DNA of 64,000 nt, from assembly GCA_937928045.1 (NCBI GenBank), contig CALFWO010000013.1, positions 1-64,000 of the forward strand. Reading direction: 5' to 3'. The first letter of the stretch is position 1, and each line of letters starts with the position of its first letter. This stretch comes from an uncultured Saprospiraceae bacterium (lineage in GTDB: Bacteria > Bacteroidota > Bacteroidia > Chitinophagales > Saprospiraceae). Shown here in pieces: positions 47,102 through 56,240 of the stretch. The notes under the pieces are model-generated. The model worked only from the letters and a program-made list of their open reading frames with translations. It was not told where the DNA came from and made no database searches. Position numbers and translations under genes: made by a program.

Positions 47102-48247
47102 CTAAAAAAGATTAATTAATTTCAAAACTTCATTTGCAATAGTCCTAGTCGCCTGCGGTTTCCCTAATGAAAACGCATTTTTTTCAAGAGCACTCTTCTG
47201 TGCTTTATCATTTAAAATGTCAAAAGCTGTTTTAATCATCAATTTTTCAGCATTACTATTTTTCACTAAAACTGCTGCATTTTTTTCCACCAAGGCCATC
47301 GCATTTTTAGTTTGATGATCTTCCGCCACATTTGGAGAGGGAATCAAAATTGCTGCTTTTCCCAAAAGGCAAACTTCAGAAACTGTCAAAGCACCGGCTC
47401 TACAAATTATCAGCGAAGACATTTTATAGGCTAGGTCCATTCTGTCAATGAATGCAACCATTTTGACATGAGGTAAATTTGCAATTGGTGATTCAAGGAA
47501 TCTTTCCTCATACAAACTTCCTGCTTGCCATAGCCATTGAATATTTGAATGCTTTGCTATCAAATCATAATTTGCTACAATCGATTCATTCATTCTTTGC
47601 GCCCCAAGTGATCCACCTGTCAAAAGTACAACTGGCTTTTCTTCATCAAATCCAAAATGAGATTTGGCTTCAGCTTCAGTTACATTGACATTAGTCAATT
47701 CACTTCGAACTGGATTTCCAGTTAAAACTAATTTCTCCTTTGGGAAATAGTTTTCCATGCGCTCATAGGCAACACAATATTTATCTGCCTTTCCTCTAAG
47801 CAACTTATTCGCTACACCGGCAAAGCTATTTTGCTCTTGGATCATTGTCTTAACACCAAGTTTATTTGCCATATACAAAGTTGGGAAAGAAGCATATCCT
47901 CCAACTCCGATAGCTACTTGCGGCTTAAATTTTCTCACCAATTGAAAAGCTTTATACAAACTTGCCAATAGTCTAAATGGAACGGATAAATTTTTCAATG
48001 TCAACTTACGTTGCAATCCACGTATTGGAAGACCAACAATTGGATATCCCGCAGCAGGAACTTTCTTCATTTCAATTTTACCAGTGGCACCTACAAATTG
48101 AATTTCAACACTAGGAAGTAATTCTTTGATTTGATTGGCTATCGCAATAGCAGGGAAAACATGTCCGCCTGTACCGCCTCCACTAATTAATATCCTTAGG
48201 TCTTTTCCAGAGGATTTTATATCCTGAATATTTTGTTCTAAAGCCAA
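47102..48247 (-). CDS. murG: UDP-GlcNAc--lipid I N-acetylglucosaminyltransferase MurG
   Basis: A 381-residue GT-B enzyme that makes lipid II at the inner face of the membrane. Seen: ILISGGGTGGHVFPAIAIA (G-loop 1, ~20-38), GVGGYASFPTLYMA, the third glycine-rich loop VVLLTGGSLGAQRMNES and the UDP-GlcNAc site ICRAGALTVSEVCLLGKAAILIPSP. The gap to ftsW is one base. An extra ~17 residues precede the catalytic domain, which is not unusual for the phylum. Confidence 0.97.
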   Translation of the reverse strand: MALEQNIQDIKSSGKDLRILISGGGTGGHVFPAIAIANQIKELLPSVEIQFVGATGKIEMKKVPAAGYPIVGLPIRGLQRKLTLKNLSVPFRLLASLYKAFQLVRKFKPQVAIGVGGYASFPTLYMANKLGVKTMIQEQNSFAGVANKLLRGKADKYCVAYERMENYFPKEKLVLTGNPVRSELTNVNVTEAEAKSHFGFDEEKPVVLLTGGSLGAQRMNESIVANYDLIAKHSNIQWLWQAGSLYEERFLESPIANLPHVKMVAFIDRMDLAYKMSSLIICRAGALTVSEVCLLGKAAILIPSPNVAEDHQTKNAMALVEKNAAVLVKNSNAEKLMIKTAFDILNDKAQKSALEKNAFSLGKPQATRTIANEVLKLINLF

Positions 48248-48248
48248 A

Positions 48249-49382
48249 TTATTCAGGTACTTGGTCTATATATTTACTTACACTCAATATTATCCCTACC
48301 GCTATACAGGTAGATAAAATTGATGTTCCACCCATACTGAGCATCGGCAATGTTAATCCGGTCACCGGAACCAAGTGAACAGAAACCGCCATATTTGCAA
48401 AGGCTTGTACAACGATTAGTAAACCCAATCCTAAGACCAACATAGCACCGAATGTCTTTGGACTTCTTGTAATAATTCCAACACATCGATAGAAAAACCA
48501 GAGATACAATGCAATGATTAATCCCGCTCCTATCAATCCATATTCTTCGCAGATAATTGCAAAAATAAAATCTGAATATGGCGCTGGTAAATAATTTTTC
48601 TGCATACTATGTCCTGGCCCCAATCCAGTTATTCCTCCATCTGCAATTGCAATCTTGGCTTGCAATATTTGATATCCTCCATCCGGACTGGAAAAGAACT
48701 CACTAATTCTAGATACCCAAGTTCCCAATCTAACTGAGTCAGGTGAAAAAGTTCCAATAATAATCAACCCACAAAAGAGCACCATCATTATTAAGAGTAG
48801 CAAGCCTATCAATTTCCAAGAAACCCTTCCAATTATCAACATTAGCAGACTTACTATAAACAATAATACAGCAGTTGATAAATCTTCAGGTGCAATAAAT
48901 AAACAAACTGCGGCAATAGGAACTAACAAACTAGCACCACCAAAACTTTCATGAATAGTTTCTTGCTTTGAAGTTATTGCTCTGGCCAGATAAATTATCA
49001 AGGCAATTTTTGCAAAGTCAGAAGTTTGAAACGTAAGGCCAATACCGGGAAGAGTAATCCATCTTTTGGCATTATTTACTTCCGTACCTAGTCCTAATGT
49101 TAATAGTAAAAGCATAAGCGCTCCTATCAGCAACACCGGTGCAGCTTTTGAATATTTTCTGTAAGGAATTCTATAGCAGACATAGGTCATTGCAACTCCA
49201 ATTAAAAGAAAAAATCCATGTTTGTACAAATAGAACTCGGTGTTTCCACCTTGTCGTTCGAATCCCATCATGCTAGAACTACTATGAACCGCTAACACAC
49301 TACATAGCGATAGCACACCAAGAATGAACCAAATCACTCCGTCTCCTCTAAACTTGCCATCTATTTTATTAAGTGCTAACAT
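48249..49382 (-). CDS. ftsW: Septal peptidoglycan polymerase FtsW (SEDS)
   Basis: A 377-residue integral membrane protein with about ten helices. SEDS motifs: RWITLPGIGLTFQTSDFAKI (before the catalytic region), PEDLSTAVLLF (conserved Asp), GPGHSMQKNYLPAPYSDFIFAIICEEYGLIGA, and the late VPVTGLTLPMLSMGGTS. It polymerises glycan strands from lipid II together with the FtsI transpeptidase. It lies between murD and murG, as expected. Confidence 0.96.
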   Translation of the reverse strand: MLALNKIDGKFRGDGVIWFILGVLSLCSVLAVHSSSSMMGFERQGGNTEFYLYKHGFFLLIGVAMTYVCYRIPYRKYSKAAPVLLIGALMLLLLTLGLGTEVNNAKRWITLPGIGLTFQTSDFAKIALIIYLARAITSKQETIHESFGGASLLVPIAAVCLFIAPEDLSTAVLLFIVSLLMLIIGRVSWKLIGLLLLIMMVLFCGLIIIGTFSPDSVRLGTWVSRISEFFSSPDGGYQILQAKIAIADGGITGLGPGHSMQKNYLPAPYSDFIFAIICEEYGLIGAGLIIALYLWFFYRCVGIITRSPKTFGAMLVLGLGLLIVVQAFANMAVSVHLVPVTGLTLPMLSMGGTSILSTCIAVGIILSVSKYIDQVPE

Positions 49383-49389
49383 TTAAATA

Positions 49390-50691
49390 CTACAATTTTT
49401 TAATATATTCTTTGAACTGATCTCCTCGATCAATATAATTTCTAAATAAATCAAAACTTGCACATGCTGGAGAAAGTAAAACTACATCTCCTTCACTAGC
49501 CATTTCGCAAGCCTTATCCACAGTCTTTTGCATGGAATCACACGAATAAATTTCATCGATATGATCTCCAAAATAATTTTTAAGCTTTGAATTGTCCTTC
49601 CCTAAACAGATCAGGCATTTCACTTTTTCTTTTACAACAGTCAAAACCTGATCGTATTCATTTCCTTTATCAACACCTCCAGCTATCCATATTATCGGCC
49701 GGATCATTGATTGTAATGCATAAAATGTTGCATCAACATTTGTAGCCTTACTGTCATTAATGAATTCAACATCATTTAATGTTGCTACAAGTTCCAATCT
49801 ATGAGGCGCATTAGAGAATTCAGCAAGAGATGATTCCATTGACTCTTTCTCTACACCCAATAGCTGAGCTACTTTCAAAGCACAATAAATATTAAATTGA
49901 TTGTGTGGCCCTTTCAAACTACAGCCTTCCAAATTGATTAGCATTTCTTCAGTTAATTGAAGCAAATTATTTTGCATCAAATTTTCTGGAGTTGGAATCA
50001 AATTAGCGATCGTTTTTTGATTTTTTAGTCCAGCTTTAACATTAACGTCTTGTCCGTTATAAATCAAATAATCTTTTTCATCTTGATTCTTAGTAATCAA
50101 TAATTTTGAGGCGATGTAATTTTCCATTTTGCCGTTATACCGATCAAGGTGATCCGGTGTAATATTTAGCAATATTGCAATATTGGGTTTTAGTGTTGGG
50201 CATCCGTCCAATTGAAAACTGCTTAACTCCAAAACATAATAGTCTTTGATCTTATCAGTTAACAATCTTGCAAAGCTTTCTCCAATATTTCCTCCGATAC
50301 CCACATTAAATCCCGCATTTTCTAAAATGTGGTGAGTTAACAAGGTTGTCGTTGTTTTACCATTACTACCTGTGATTGCGATGATTTTTGCTTTTGTATT
50401 TCTTGCCGCAAATTCAATCTCAGAAATTACTGGGATATTATTTTCATGACAAGCACTTACGACATAAGCTTCATCTGGAATTCCAGGACTTTTGATAACC
50501 AAGTCAGCGACTAAGATTTTATCAAAAGAATGGGTTTGCGCTTCAAAATCAATTTGGTTTTCAATCATTTCCATTCTAAACTTTTTTAGAATGGCGCCTC
50601 CATCGGATACGAAAACAGAATGGCCTAATTGCTTTGCTAACAAAGCTGCGCCTACTCCACTTTCACCTGCTCCTAGGATGCATATTTTCAT
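49390..50691 (-). CDS. murD: UDP-MurNAc-L-alanine--D-glutamate ligase MurD
   Basis: A 433-residue Mur ligase. Seen: N-terminal CILGAGESGVGAALLAKQLG, P-loop AITGSNGKTTTTLLTHHIL (about residues 106-124), VLELSSFQLDG, NITPDHLDRY and the C-terminal VEFINDSKATNVDAT, ending LLSPACASFDLFRNYIDRG, which is diagnostic of MurD. It adds D-glutamate in cytosolic precursor synthesis. The gap to mraY is 22 bases. Confidence 0.97.
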   Translation of the reverse strand: MKICILGAGESGVGAALLAKQLGHSVFVSDGGAILKKFRMEMIENQIDFEAQTHSFDKILVADLVIKSPGIPDEAYVVSACHENNIPVISEIEFAARNTKAKIIAITGSNGKTTTTLLTHHILENAGFNVGIGGNIGESFARLLTDKIKDYYVLELSSFQLDGCPTLKPNIAILLNITPDHLDRYNGKMENYIASKLLITKNQDEKDYLIYNGQDVNVKAGLKNQKTIANLIPTPENLMQNNLLQLTEEMLINLEGCSLKGPHNQFNIYCALKVAQLLGVEKESMESSLAEFSNAPHRLELVATLNDVEFINDSKATNVDATFYALQSMIRPIIWIAGGVDKGNEYDQVLTVVKEKVKCLICLGKDNSKLKNYFGDHIDEIYSCDSMQKTVDKACEMASEGDVVLLSPACASFDLFRNYIDRGDQFKEYIKKL

Positions 50692-50713
50692 TTCGTTTTT
50701 CGGTTTCCTATTT

Positions 50714-51952
50714 TTATCTGACCTTCAACGAGATCAATGATAATACTGCTAGAAGAATTCCAACAATCCAAAATCGAGTTACGATCTTAGATTCGTGCAT
50801 TCCTTTTTTTTGAAAATGATGATGAAGAGGAGACATTAAAAATATTCTACGTCCTTCTCCATATTTCTTGCGGGTATATTTAAAATACGACACCTGCAGC
50901 ATCACAGACAAATTCTCAGCTACAAATATTCCACAGAGAATAGGAATTAAAAATTCCTTTCGAATGAGTATTGCCATGGCAGCAATGATGCTACCCAGAC
51001 TTAAACTTCCGGTATCTCCCATGAATACTTGTGCAGGATGCGAATTATACCAAAGAAAACCTATGCATGCACCGAGGAAACAAGCTGCAAAAACTAGAAT
51101 TTCTCCTGCACCTGGTAAGTAGAGAATATTCAAATAATCTGCGGCGATTACATTACCGGAAACATAAGCTAAGATTCCTAGTACCGCTCCAATAATTGCG
51201 GAAACACCAGTAGCCAAGCCATCAATGCCATCTGTTAGATTCGCAGCATTTGAAACAGCCGTCACTACAATAATGACAAAGGGAACAAATACTACCCAAG
51301 CGAGTTGCATATAATTTTCTGAAAAGAAACTTAGTACAACAGCATAATCGAATTCACCATTTTTCAAAAAAGGGACATTTGTCAAGGTGGTTTTCACCCA
51401 TGCAATTTGTCCTGCTTCTGTAGATATAGTCTTTACTATATCGTAATTGGCTGCCATTGCTCGAGCATAATCCATTTGCACAACCACATCTTCACTATAA
51501 AGCATAGTCAGCGCGATGATCAAACCCAAACCAATTTGGCCTAATATTTTAAACTTCCCACTTAAGCCTTTTTTGTTTTTTCGAAAAACTTTTATGTAGT
51601 CATCCAAAAACCCAATGCTCCCCATCCAAGAAGTTGCTATAAGCAGAAGTAAAATGTATATGTTATGCAATTGGGCTGTCAAAAGACAAGGAATAATGAT
51701 GGCCAAAAGAATAATGATTCCACCCATTGTAGGTGTACCCTCTTTTTCTTTCTGACCCTGCAATCCTAAGTCTCTGACCGTCTCACCTATTTGTTGCCTT
51801 TGCAACCAACGGATAATTCGACCGCCAAAAAGCATGGAAATGATCAACGACAAAATAACTGCTAGTCCGGCTCGAAAAGAAAGGAACTGAAATAAACTGG
51901 CACCTGCCCAGTTGTAAGTTTCCTCTAAATAGTCGAACAAATAGTATAGCAT
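50714..51952 (-). CDS. mraY: Phospho-N-acetylmuramoyl-pentapeptide transferase MraY
   Basis: A 412-residue polytopic enzyme that makes lipid I. Seen: [38 protein letters not shown], the catalytic region [19 protein letters not shown] (Asp-rich) and [20 protein letters not shown] with the C-terminal [12 protein letters not shown] histidine cluster. Somewhat longer than the E. coli enzyme because of an insertion (~165-205), common in Bacteroidota. It is separated from murE by a 190-base gap with a large nested inverted repeat. Confidence 0.97.
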   Translation of the reverse strand: MLYYLFDYLEETYNWAGASLFQFLSFRAGLAVILSLIISMLFGGRIIRWLQRQQIGETVRDLGLQGQKEKEGTPTMGGIIILLAIIIPCLLTAQLHNIYILLLLIATSWMGSIGFLDDYIKVFRKNKKGLSGKFKILGQIGLGLIIALTMLYSEDVVVQMDYARAMAANYDIVKTISTEAGQIAWVKTTLTNVPFLKNGEFDYAVVLSFFSENYMQLAWVVFVPFVIIVVTAVSNAANLTDGIDGLATGVSAIIGAVLGILAYVSGNVIAADYLNILYLPGAGEILVFAACFLGACIGFLWYNSHPAQVFMGDTGSLSLGSIIAAMAILIRKEFLIPILCGIFVAENLSVMLQVSYFKYTRKKYGEGRRIFLMSPLHHHFQKKGMHESKIVTRFWIVGILLAVLSLISLKVR

Positions 51953-51974
51953 TTATCGCTGGTCTTTCATTTGA

Positions 51975-52102
51975 ATTAAAACCTAATCATTCCAGTACCT
52001 TTTAAAAGGAGCAGTGGAAGGGTCCTTTAAATTGGGAATATAAAGTACCCATTTCCACTGCGAGCCGTAAAAATGAATCTGAGAATGATTAGGCTCTTTT
52101 AA
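51975..52102. repeat. Nested, MITE-like inverted repeat between murE and mraY
   Basis: CCTAATCATTC (51982-51992) is the exact complement of GAATGATTAGG (52083-52093). The pairing extends outward as ATTAAAA/TTTTAAT after a 3-base bulge. Inside it GCAGTGGAA (52011-52019) pairs with TTCCACTGC (52053-52061), then GGGT/ACCC and CTTTA/TAAAG. A 12-base palindrome CCTTTTAAAAGG sits in the left half (51998-52009). The whole element can fold into one long branched hairpin. The termini suggest a miniature transposable element, but no target duplication is evident. An operon-internal RNA structure is the alternative. Confidence 0.65.
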
Positions 52103-52142
52103 TAAATCTAAACTTTCGCTAAGATTTATGTATTCGATATTT

Positions 52143-53603
52143 TCAATTTAAGCCGAGTGACGCTTTCAACTCGACCTTATCATCAAAAGGAATTCTCACT
52201 CCTTTTATTTCTTGGTAATTTTCATGACCTTTTCCTGCTACTAAAATTATATCTCCAGTATTTGCAAAAAGTCCTGCCGTTTTAATGGCTTGTTGTCTAT
52301 CATCAATTCTAATTACATGATCATTTTTATTGGCATCTATTCCGGCTTCCATATCATCCAAAATGGATTTAGGATCTTCGGTTCTAGGATTGTCTGAAGT
52401 AAGAATAACTTTGTCACTCAATGCAGCTGCAATGTTGGCCATTACCGGTCGCTTTTTCTTGTCTCTATCTCCTCCGCATCCAACGACGGTTATAATCTTA
52501 CTACTTGGCGATTTGGTTTCAATTAATGTTTCCAAAACATTTTTCAATGCATCAGGTGTATGCGCATAATCGACTACGCCTGTTATTCCTTTATCGGTAG
52601 AAATGATAATATCAAATCGACCTTGTGCAGGTTTTAATTCACTAATTACTCGAAGTAGTTCGAATCGATCAACATCCAAAATAGTCCCCACCCCGAATAC
52701 CGCAAGCAAGTTGTATGCATTAAACTTACCCACAAGCCGAGCAAATAGTTCATCACCATTAATATCGAGGTGGAGTCCAGTTAAAATATTTTCAAGGACT
52801 TTTGCCTTAAAATCGGTTAGTGTTAATAACGAGTATTCATAAATCTTAGCTTTAGAGTTTTGCACCATGACCTTTCCATTCTTATCATCAATATTCACCA
52901 AAGCAAAACTAGTTGCAGGTAAATTATCGAAGAAAGACTTTTTAGCATCCAAATAGTTTCGGAAAGTCTTGTGATAATCAAGATGGTCATGAGACAAATT
53001 GGTAAACACACCACCGGCGAAATCAAGTCCGGTGATACGTTGCTGAGCAACCGCATGCGAGCTTACTTCCATGAAGCAGTGTGTGCAGTTTTGGTCGACC
53101 ATCTCAGCCAATAGTTCATTTAAGGAAATAGGATCAGGTGTAGTGAATCGACTTGGTTTTTCGATTAATCCAATTTTATTAACTACCGTAGAAACCAAGC
53201 CTGATTTAAAACCAAGTTTTGAAAAAAGATCATGCAGTAAAGTTGCAACGGTTGTCTTACCATTGGTACCAGTGATACCAATTAATTTTAAATTTTTAGA
53301 AGGTTCATTGTAAAAAATAGTTGCAGATAATGCAAGCGCTTTTGCAGCGTCATCGACAACAACATAAGTTACATTTGAATCTAAATCTTGTGGAATTTCT
53401 TCGCAAAGAATTGTATTGGCTCCAGACTCGATTGCCTGAGTAATGTACTCATGGCCATCGACAGTAAGTCCTTTGATTGCACAGAACATACTCCCGGCCG
53501 CAACCCGGCGCGAGTCAGAGACAACGCGTCGGATTACTTTGGAAGTATCGCCCTTTGTAGACTTTACCTCAATAGGTTTCAATAATGTTTCAAGTGCGAT
53601 CAC
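52143..53603 (-). CDS. murE: UDP-MurNAc-tripeptide ligase MurE, meso-diaminopimelate type
   Basis: A 486-residue Mur ligase starting at GTG 53603; no in-frame ATG is suitably placed. Seen: SRRVAAGSMFCAIKGLTVDG, P-loop ITGTNGKTTVATLLHDLF (about residues 109-126), CFMEVSSHAVAQQRI, NLSHDHLDYHKTF and VDYAHTPDALKNVLETL. The specificity loop reads SDNPRTEDP. The DNPR motif is the hallmark of meso-diaminopimelate addition rather than lysine, so the cell wall should be of the mDAP type. Both flanking gaps are unusually long for this operon and contain repeats. Confidence 0.97.
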   Translation of the reverse strand: MIALETLLKPIEVKSTKGDTSKVIRRVVSDSRRVAAGSMFCAIKGLTVDGHEYITQAIESGANTILCEEIPQDLDSNVTYVVVDDAAKALALSATIFYNEPSKNLKLIGITGTNGKTTVATLLHDLFSKLGFKSGLVSTVVNKIGLIEKPSRFTTPDPISLNELLAEMVDQNCTHCFMEVSSHAVAQQRITGLDFAGGVFTNLSHDHLDYHKTFRNYLDAKKSFFDNLPATSFALVNIDDKNGKVMVQNSKAKIYEYSLLTLTDFKAKVLENILTGLHLDINGDELFARLVGKFNAYNLLAVFGVGTILDVDRFELLRVISELKPAQGRFDIIISTDKGITGVVDYAHTPDALKNVLETLIETKSPSSKIITVVGCGGDRDKKKRPVMANIAAALSDKVILTSDNPRTEDPKSILDDMEAGIDANKNDHVIRIDDRQQAIKTAGLFANTGDIILVAGKGHENYQEIKGVRIPFDDKVELKASLGLN

Positions 53604-53607
53604 AAGT

Positions 53608-53783
53608 GTTCATAGTGTGAGGACGAGCCTCAATTTTCAAATAGTGTGTCATAGTGCAAGGAGTAAAACCTTGCTTTAAAGTGTTCAAGTGTGAGATACC
53701 GAAATACCTCTAAAGTGTGTCATAGTGTGGGGACTTCGGATTTCTCCAGGCCCCTTTTATAGTGTAGTATTCTTGCGAATACT
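53608..53783. repeat. Five-unit tandem array of variable hairpins between ftsI and murE
   Basis: A conserved lead resembling GTGTCATAGTGTG recurs at about 53611, 53650, 53686, 53721 and 53758 (spacing 35-39 bases). Each lead is followed by a different inverted repeat: TGAGG/CCTCA, GCAAGG/CCTTGC, a weaker GAG-TA/TA-CTC, GGGG/CCCC and AGTATTC/GAATACT. The hairpin sequences differ while their position in the unit is kept. The last hairpin abuts the ftsI stop. No gene is encoded. Confidence 0.7.
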
Positions 53784-55907
53784 TTATTTCAATGTTAGCC
53801 AAATGCTCTGTCCCTTCGCTGCTGTTCCTGATTTGATTGATTGCAATCTTACTTTTCCCACTCCTGAGGTCTTTACTTTTAATCCTCTTGACTCCAATAA
53901 GTGTAAAGCATCTTTCAATCCCATCCCGACCACATTCGGCACTAATTCTTCTGAGAATATTTTCGGATACAAATTCAAAGAATCTCTTCTAGGTTGTAAT
54001 TGTACCCATTTATTTTCCGCTATATTGTCTCTATAAGGAATATTTAGGTTCTTAAAAATTTCCTTAAAATCTTCTTTGTTTCCTACATGTTTTCCTTTCA
54101 TTTTAGAATTCACTCTTCTGGGAATCCCCTTCTCATTCAAAGCAACATGCAAGTCCATTTCAGATTCGAAAATCCCTTCAGCAATTCCCTTAAAAATCGG
54201 TCCAGCCACTTGGCTTCCATAAAAGCCAAATACTTTAGGGTTTTCGACCATAACGATCACCGAATATTTAGGATTATCAGCAGGAAAATATCCAGCGAAT
54301 GAAGCCCTATATTTCAATTTAGAGGAGCGGTCAATTTTGCTATAATTCGTTTGTGCCGTACCGGTCTTTCCCGCGAATTGAACACGATTCGATTTCAATT
54401 TTTTAGCCGTTCCATTTTCAACAACGCCCAATAAAAGATCTTGAACCAGCTGAATAGTTTTGCTTGACGCCATTTTTGGAAGTAGTACTTCCGGTTTGAA
54501 TTTTCTTACCGTTTCTCCAAACTCTTCTACTTGATCAACTAAATATGGCTTCATCATTTTTCCTCCATTAGCCACACCATTATAAAATGTCAACATTTGT
54601 AATGGTGTCATCGTCGATTCATATCCTATTGACATCCAAGGCAATGAAATCCCTGACCAATTATCCTTTTTACTATATGCTTCTTTCAAATAAGGTTGAG
54701 CTTCACCAAGAATTGTAATTCCTGTTTTTTCTCCCAATCCCATTTTCTTCAAACGTTCAACAAATTCTCCCGCTTTGTTATTTGTTCCGTAATAATGTTG
54801 AACTAACTTTGCAATTCCAACATTAGAAGACAATTCAAAAGCTCTTCGAATGGTAGTTGTATCAATATCTTTACAAGCCATACTTGCATCAACCATTCGC
54901 TCTTCAAAAAAAGCAGTTTCCCCGTTTTCAATATTGATCAAATCCTCTAATTCAATCTTTTTATCTTCAAGTAAGCTCATGATGGAAGCAAGCTTAAAAG
55001 TTGACCCTTGTTCCACAGCAGTCCCTACTGCATAATTATAATTTTCCCAAAATCCAGATTCGGAATTTTTCACATTTGCAATGGCTTTTATTGCACCTGT
55101 TTGAACTTCCATTACAACAGCGCATCCAAAGTCTGCATCATGCTTTTTTAATCCTTTGATTAATTCTGACTGGGCGATATCTTGAAAATTGACGTTCAAT
55201 GTAGTTTTAATATCCTTACCAGCAACGGACTCAATTTCATCCAAGTCACTTACAGGAATATAATCCCTCCCTACTCTTTGCACCAATCTCATACCTTCAG
55301 AACCAGCCAATTCCTTATCAAAGTATCCTTCTAAACCAACCGGTTGAGCATTCTCCCGAACATATCCAATTGTTCGGTGCGCAAGCATACTAAAAGGTCT
55401 TTGACGTTTTGATTTTCTATCAAGAATCAAACCTCCTTTATACTGACCTCTTGAGAAAAGTGGAAACTTTTGAATTTCATTTTTCTCAGAAAGCGAAGCT
55501 TCCTTCTTAATCAATATATTTCGAGTTCCTTTCTTTCTATGGTATTTCAAATATTCTAGCCATTCGAAATGGTTTCTAGAATTATCAACATAGTTTGCTA
55601 AACAATATGCCAATGAATCAACTTCTCTTTCGAAGTGAATCGCTTTCATACCGGTTGAATTAGGATCAAATCTAATTTCAAAGAACGGTAGCGCAGAAGC
55701 TAGCAACTCGCCAGAGTCCGCTATAATGTTTCCACGTTCGGCTTGCACAGGAATATATTTTAAATATAAACTATCTCCTTTTGCACTCCATTTATCTCCT
55801 TCAAAAACACTAATATTCACTGCCCTTGCAAAAATGAATAACGAAAAGCCGCATAACACAAAAAACGTTATGTACACTCGACTTAAAACTTCGTTTCTAA
55901 TATCCAT
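53784..55907 (-). CDS. ftsI: Septal transpeptidase FtsI (class B PBP) with PASTA domain
   Basis: A 707-residue penicillin-binding protein: short cytoplasmic tail, one membrane helix (~10-32), a pedestal domain with PVQAERGNIIADSGELLA, and the transpeptidase domain with catalytic EQGSTFKLAS (SxxK), SSN in FELSSNVGIAKL and AGKTGTAQ. The C-terminal ~65 residues (VPNVVGMGLKDALHLLESRG) form one PASTA domain. It cross-links septal peptidoglycan and partners FtsW. The start is 5 bases after the ftsL stop. Confidence 0.96.
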   Translation of the reverse strand: MDIRNEVLSRVYITFFVLCGFSLFIFARAVNISVFEGDKWSAKGDSLYLKYIPVQAERGNIIADSGELLASALPFFEIRFDPNSTGMKAIHFEREVDSLAYCLANYVDNSRNHFEWLEYLKYHRKKGTRNILIKKEASLSEKNEIQKFPLFSRGQYKGGLILDRKSKRQRPFSMLAHRTIGYVRENAQPVGLEGYFDKELAGSEGMRLVQRVGRDYIPVSDLDEIESVAGKDIKTTLNVNFQDIAQSELIKGLKKHDADFGCAVVMEVQTGAIKAIANVKNSESGFWENYNYAVGTAVEQGSTFKLASIMSLLEDKKIELEDLINIENGETAFFEERMVDASMACKDIDTTTIRRAFELSSNVGIAKLVQHYYGTNNKAGEFVERLKKMGLGEKTGITILGEAQPYLKEAYSKKDNWSGISLPWMSIGYESTMTPLQMLTFYNGVANGGKMMKPYLVDQVEEFGETVRKFKPEVLLPKMASSKTIQLVQDLLLGVVENGTAKKLKSNRVQFAGKTGTAQTNYSKIDRSSKLKYRASFAGYFPADNPKYSVIVMVENPKVFGFYGSQVAGPIFKGIAEGIFESEMDLHVALNEKGIPRRVNSKMKGKHVGNKEDFKEIFKNLNIPYRDNIAENKWVQLQPRRDSLNLYPKIFSEELVPNVVGMGLKDALHLLESRGLKVKTSGVGKVRLQSIKSGTAAKGQSIWLTLK

Positions 55908-55912
55908 TTACA

Positions 55913-56224
55913 CTACTGCTTTCTAGGTACTATTATTTTTTTCAACTGTTGTCTTGGTAACTGCAAGTTTGCATCGGCCATTGACTTTACAACTTGCGAC
56001 CTTTTTGTTTTGGCTGAGAGTTGACTTTTCAGTCCCATTGATTCCCAACGAAGACTTTTGATCTCTTGCTGAGTATGTTGAATCTCTCGTAGCTTTTTAT
56101 GCGAATAATTTGCATTAGCTATATAAATGACACCTAAAAAAGCCAGAAATAATAAGAAAGGCAACTTCCCCAAAACTGGAGATTTGCTAGCATTCTTCAA
56201 AATCGATTTCTCTTTGGCACCCAT
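55913..56224 (-). CDS. ftsL: Cell division protein FtsL-like
   Basis: The ATG at 56224 gives 103 residues and sits 16 bases after the rsmH stop. An upstream start at 56278 would overlap rsmH. The layout is FtsL-like: basic N-terminus, one membrane helix (PFLLFLAFLGVIYIANANY), then a coiled-coil-like periplasmic segment (KKLREIQHTQQEIKSLRWESMGLKS). It would join the FtsQLB-type complex. Sequence identity is low, so the call rests on topology and position. Confidence 0.85.
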   Translation of the reverse strand: MGAKEKSILKNASKSPVLGKLPFLLFLAFLGVIYIANANYSHKKLREIQHTQQEIKSLRWESMGLKSQLSAKTKRSQVVKSMADANLQLPRQQLKKIIVPRKQ

Positions 56225-56240
56225 AGGATACAATATGTTC

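Noticed and set aside
53608-53783. CRISPR array
   Set aside because: The repeats are short and imperfect, the intervals are themselves palindromic, and no cas genes are present.
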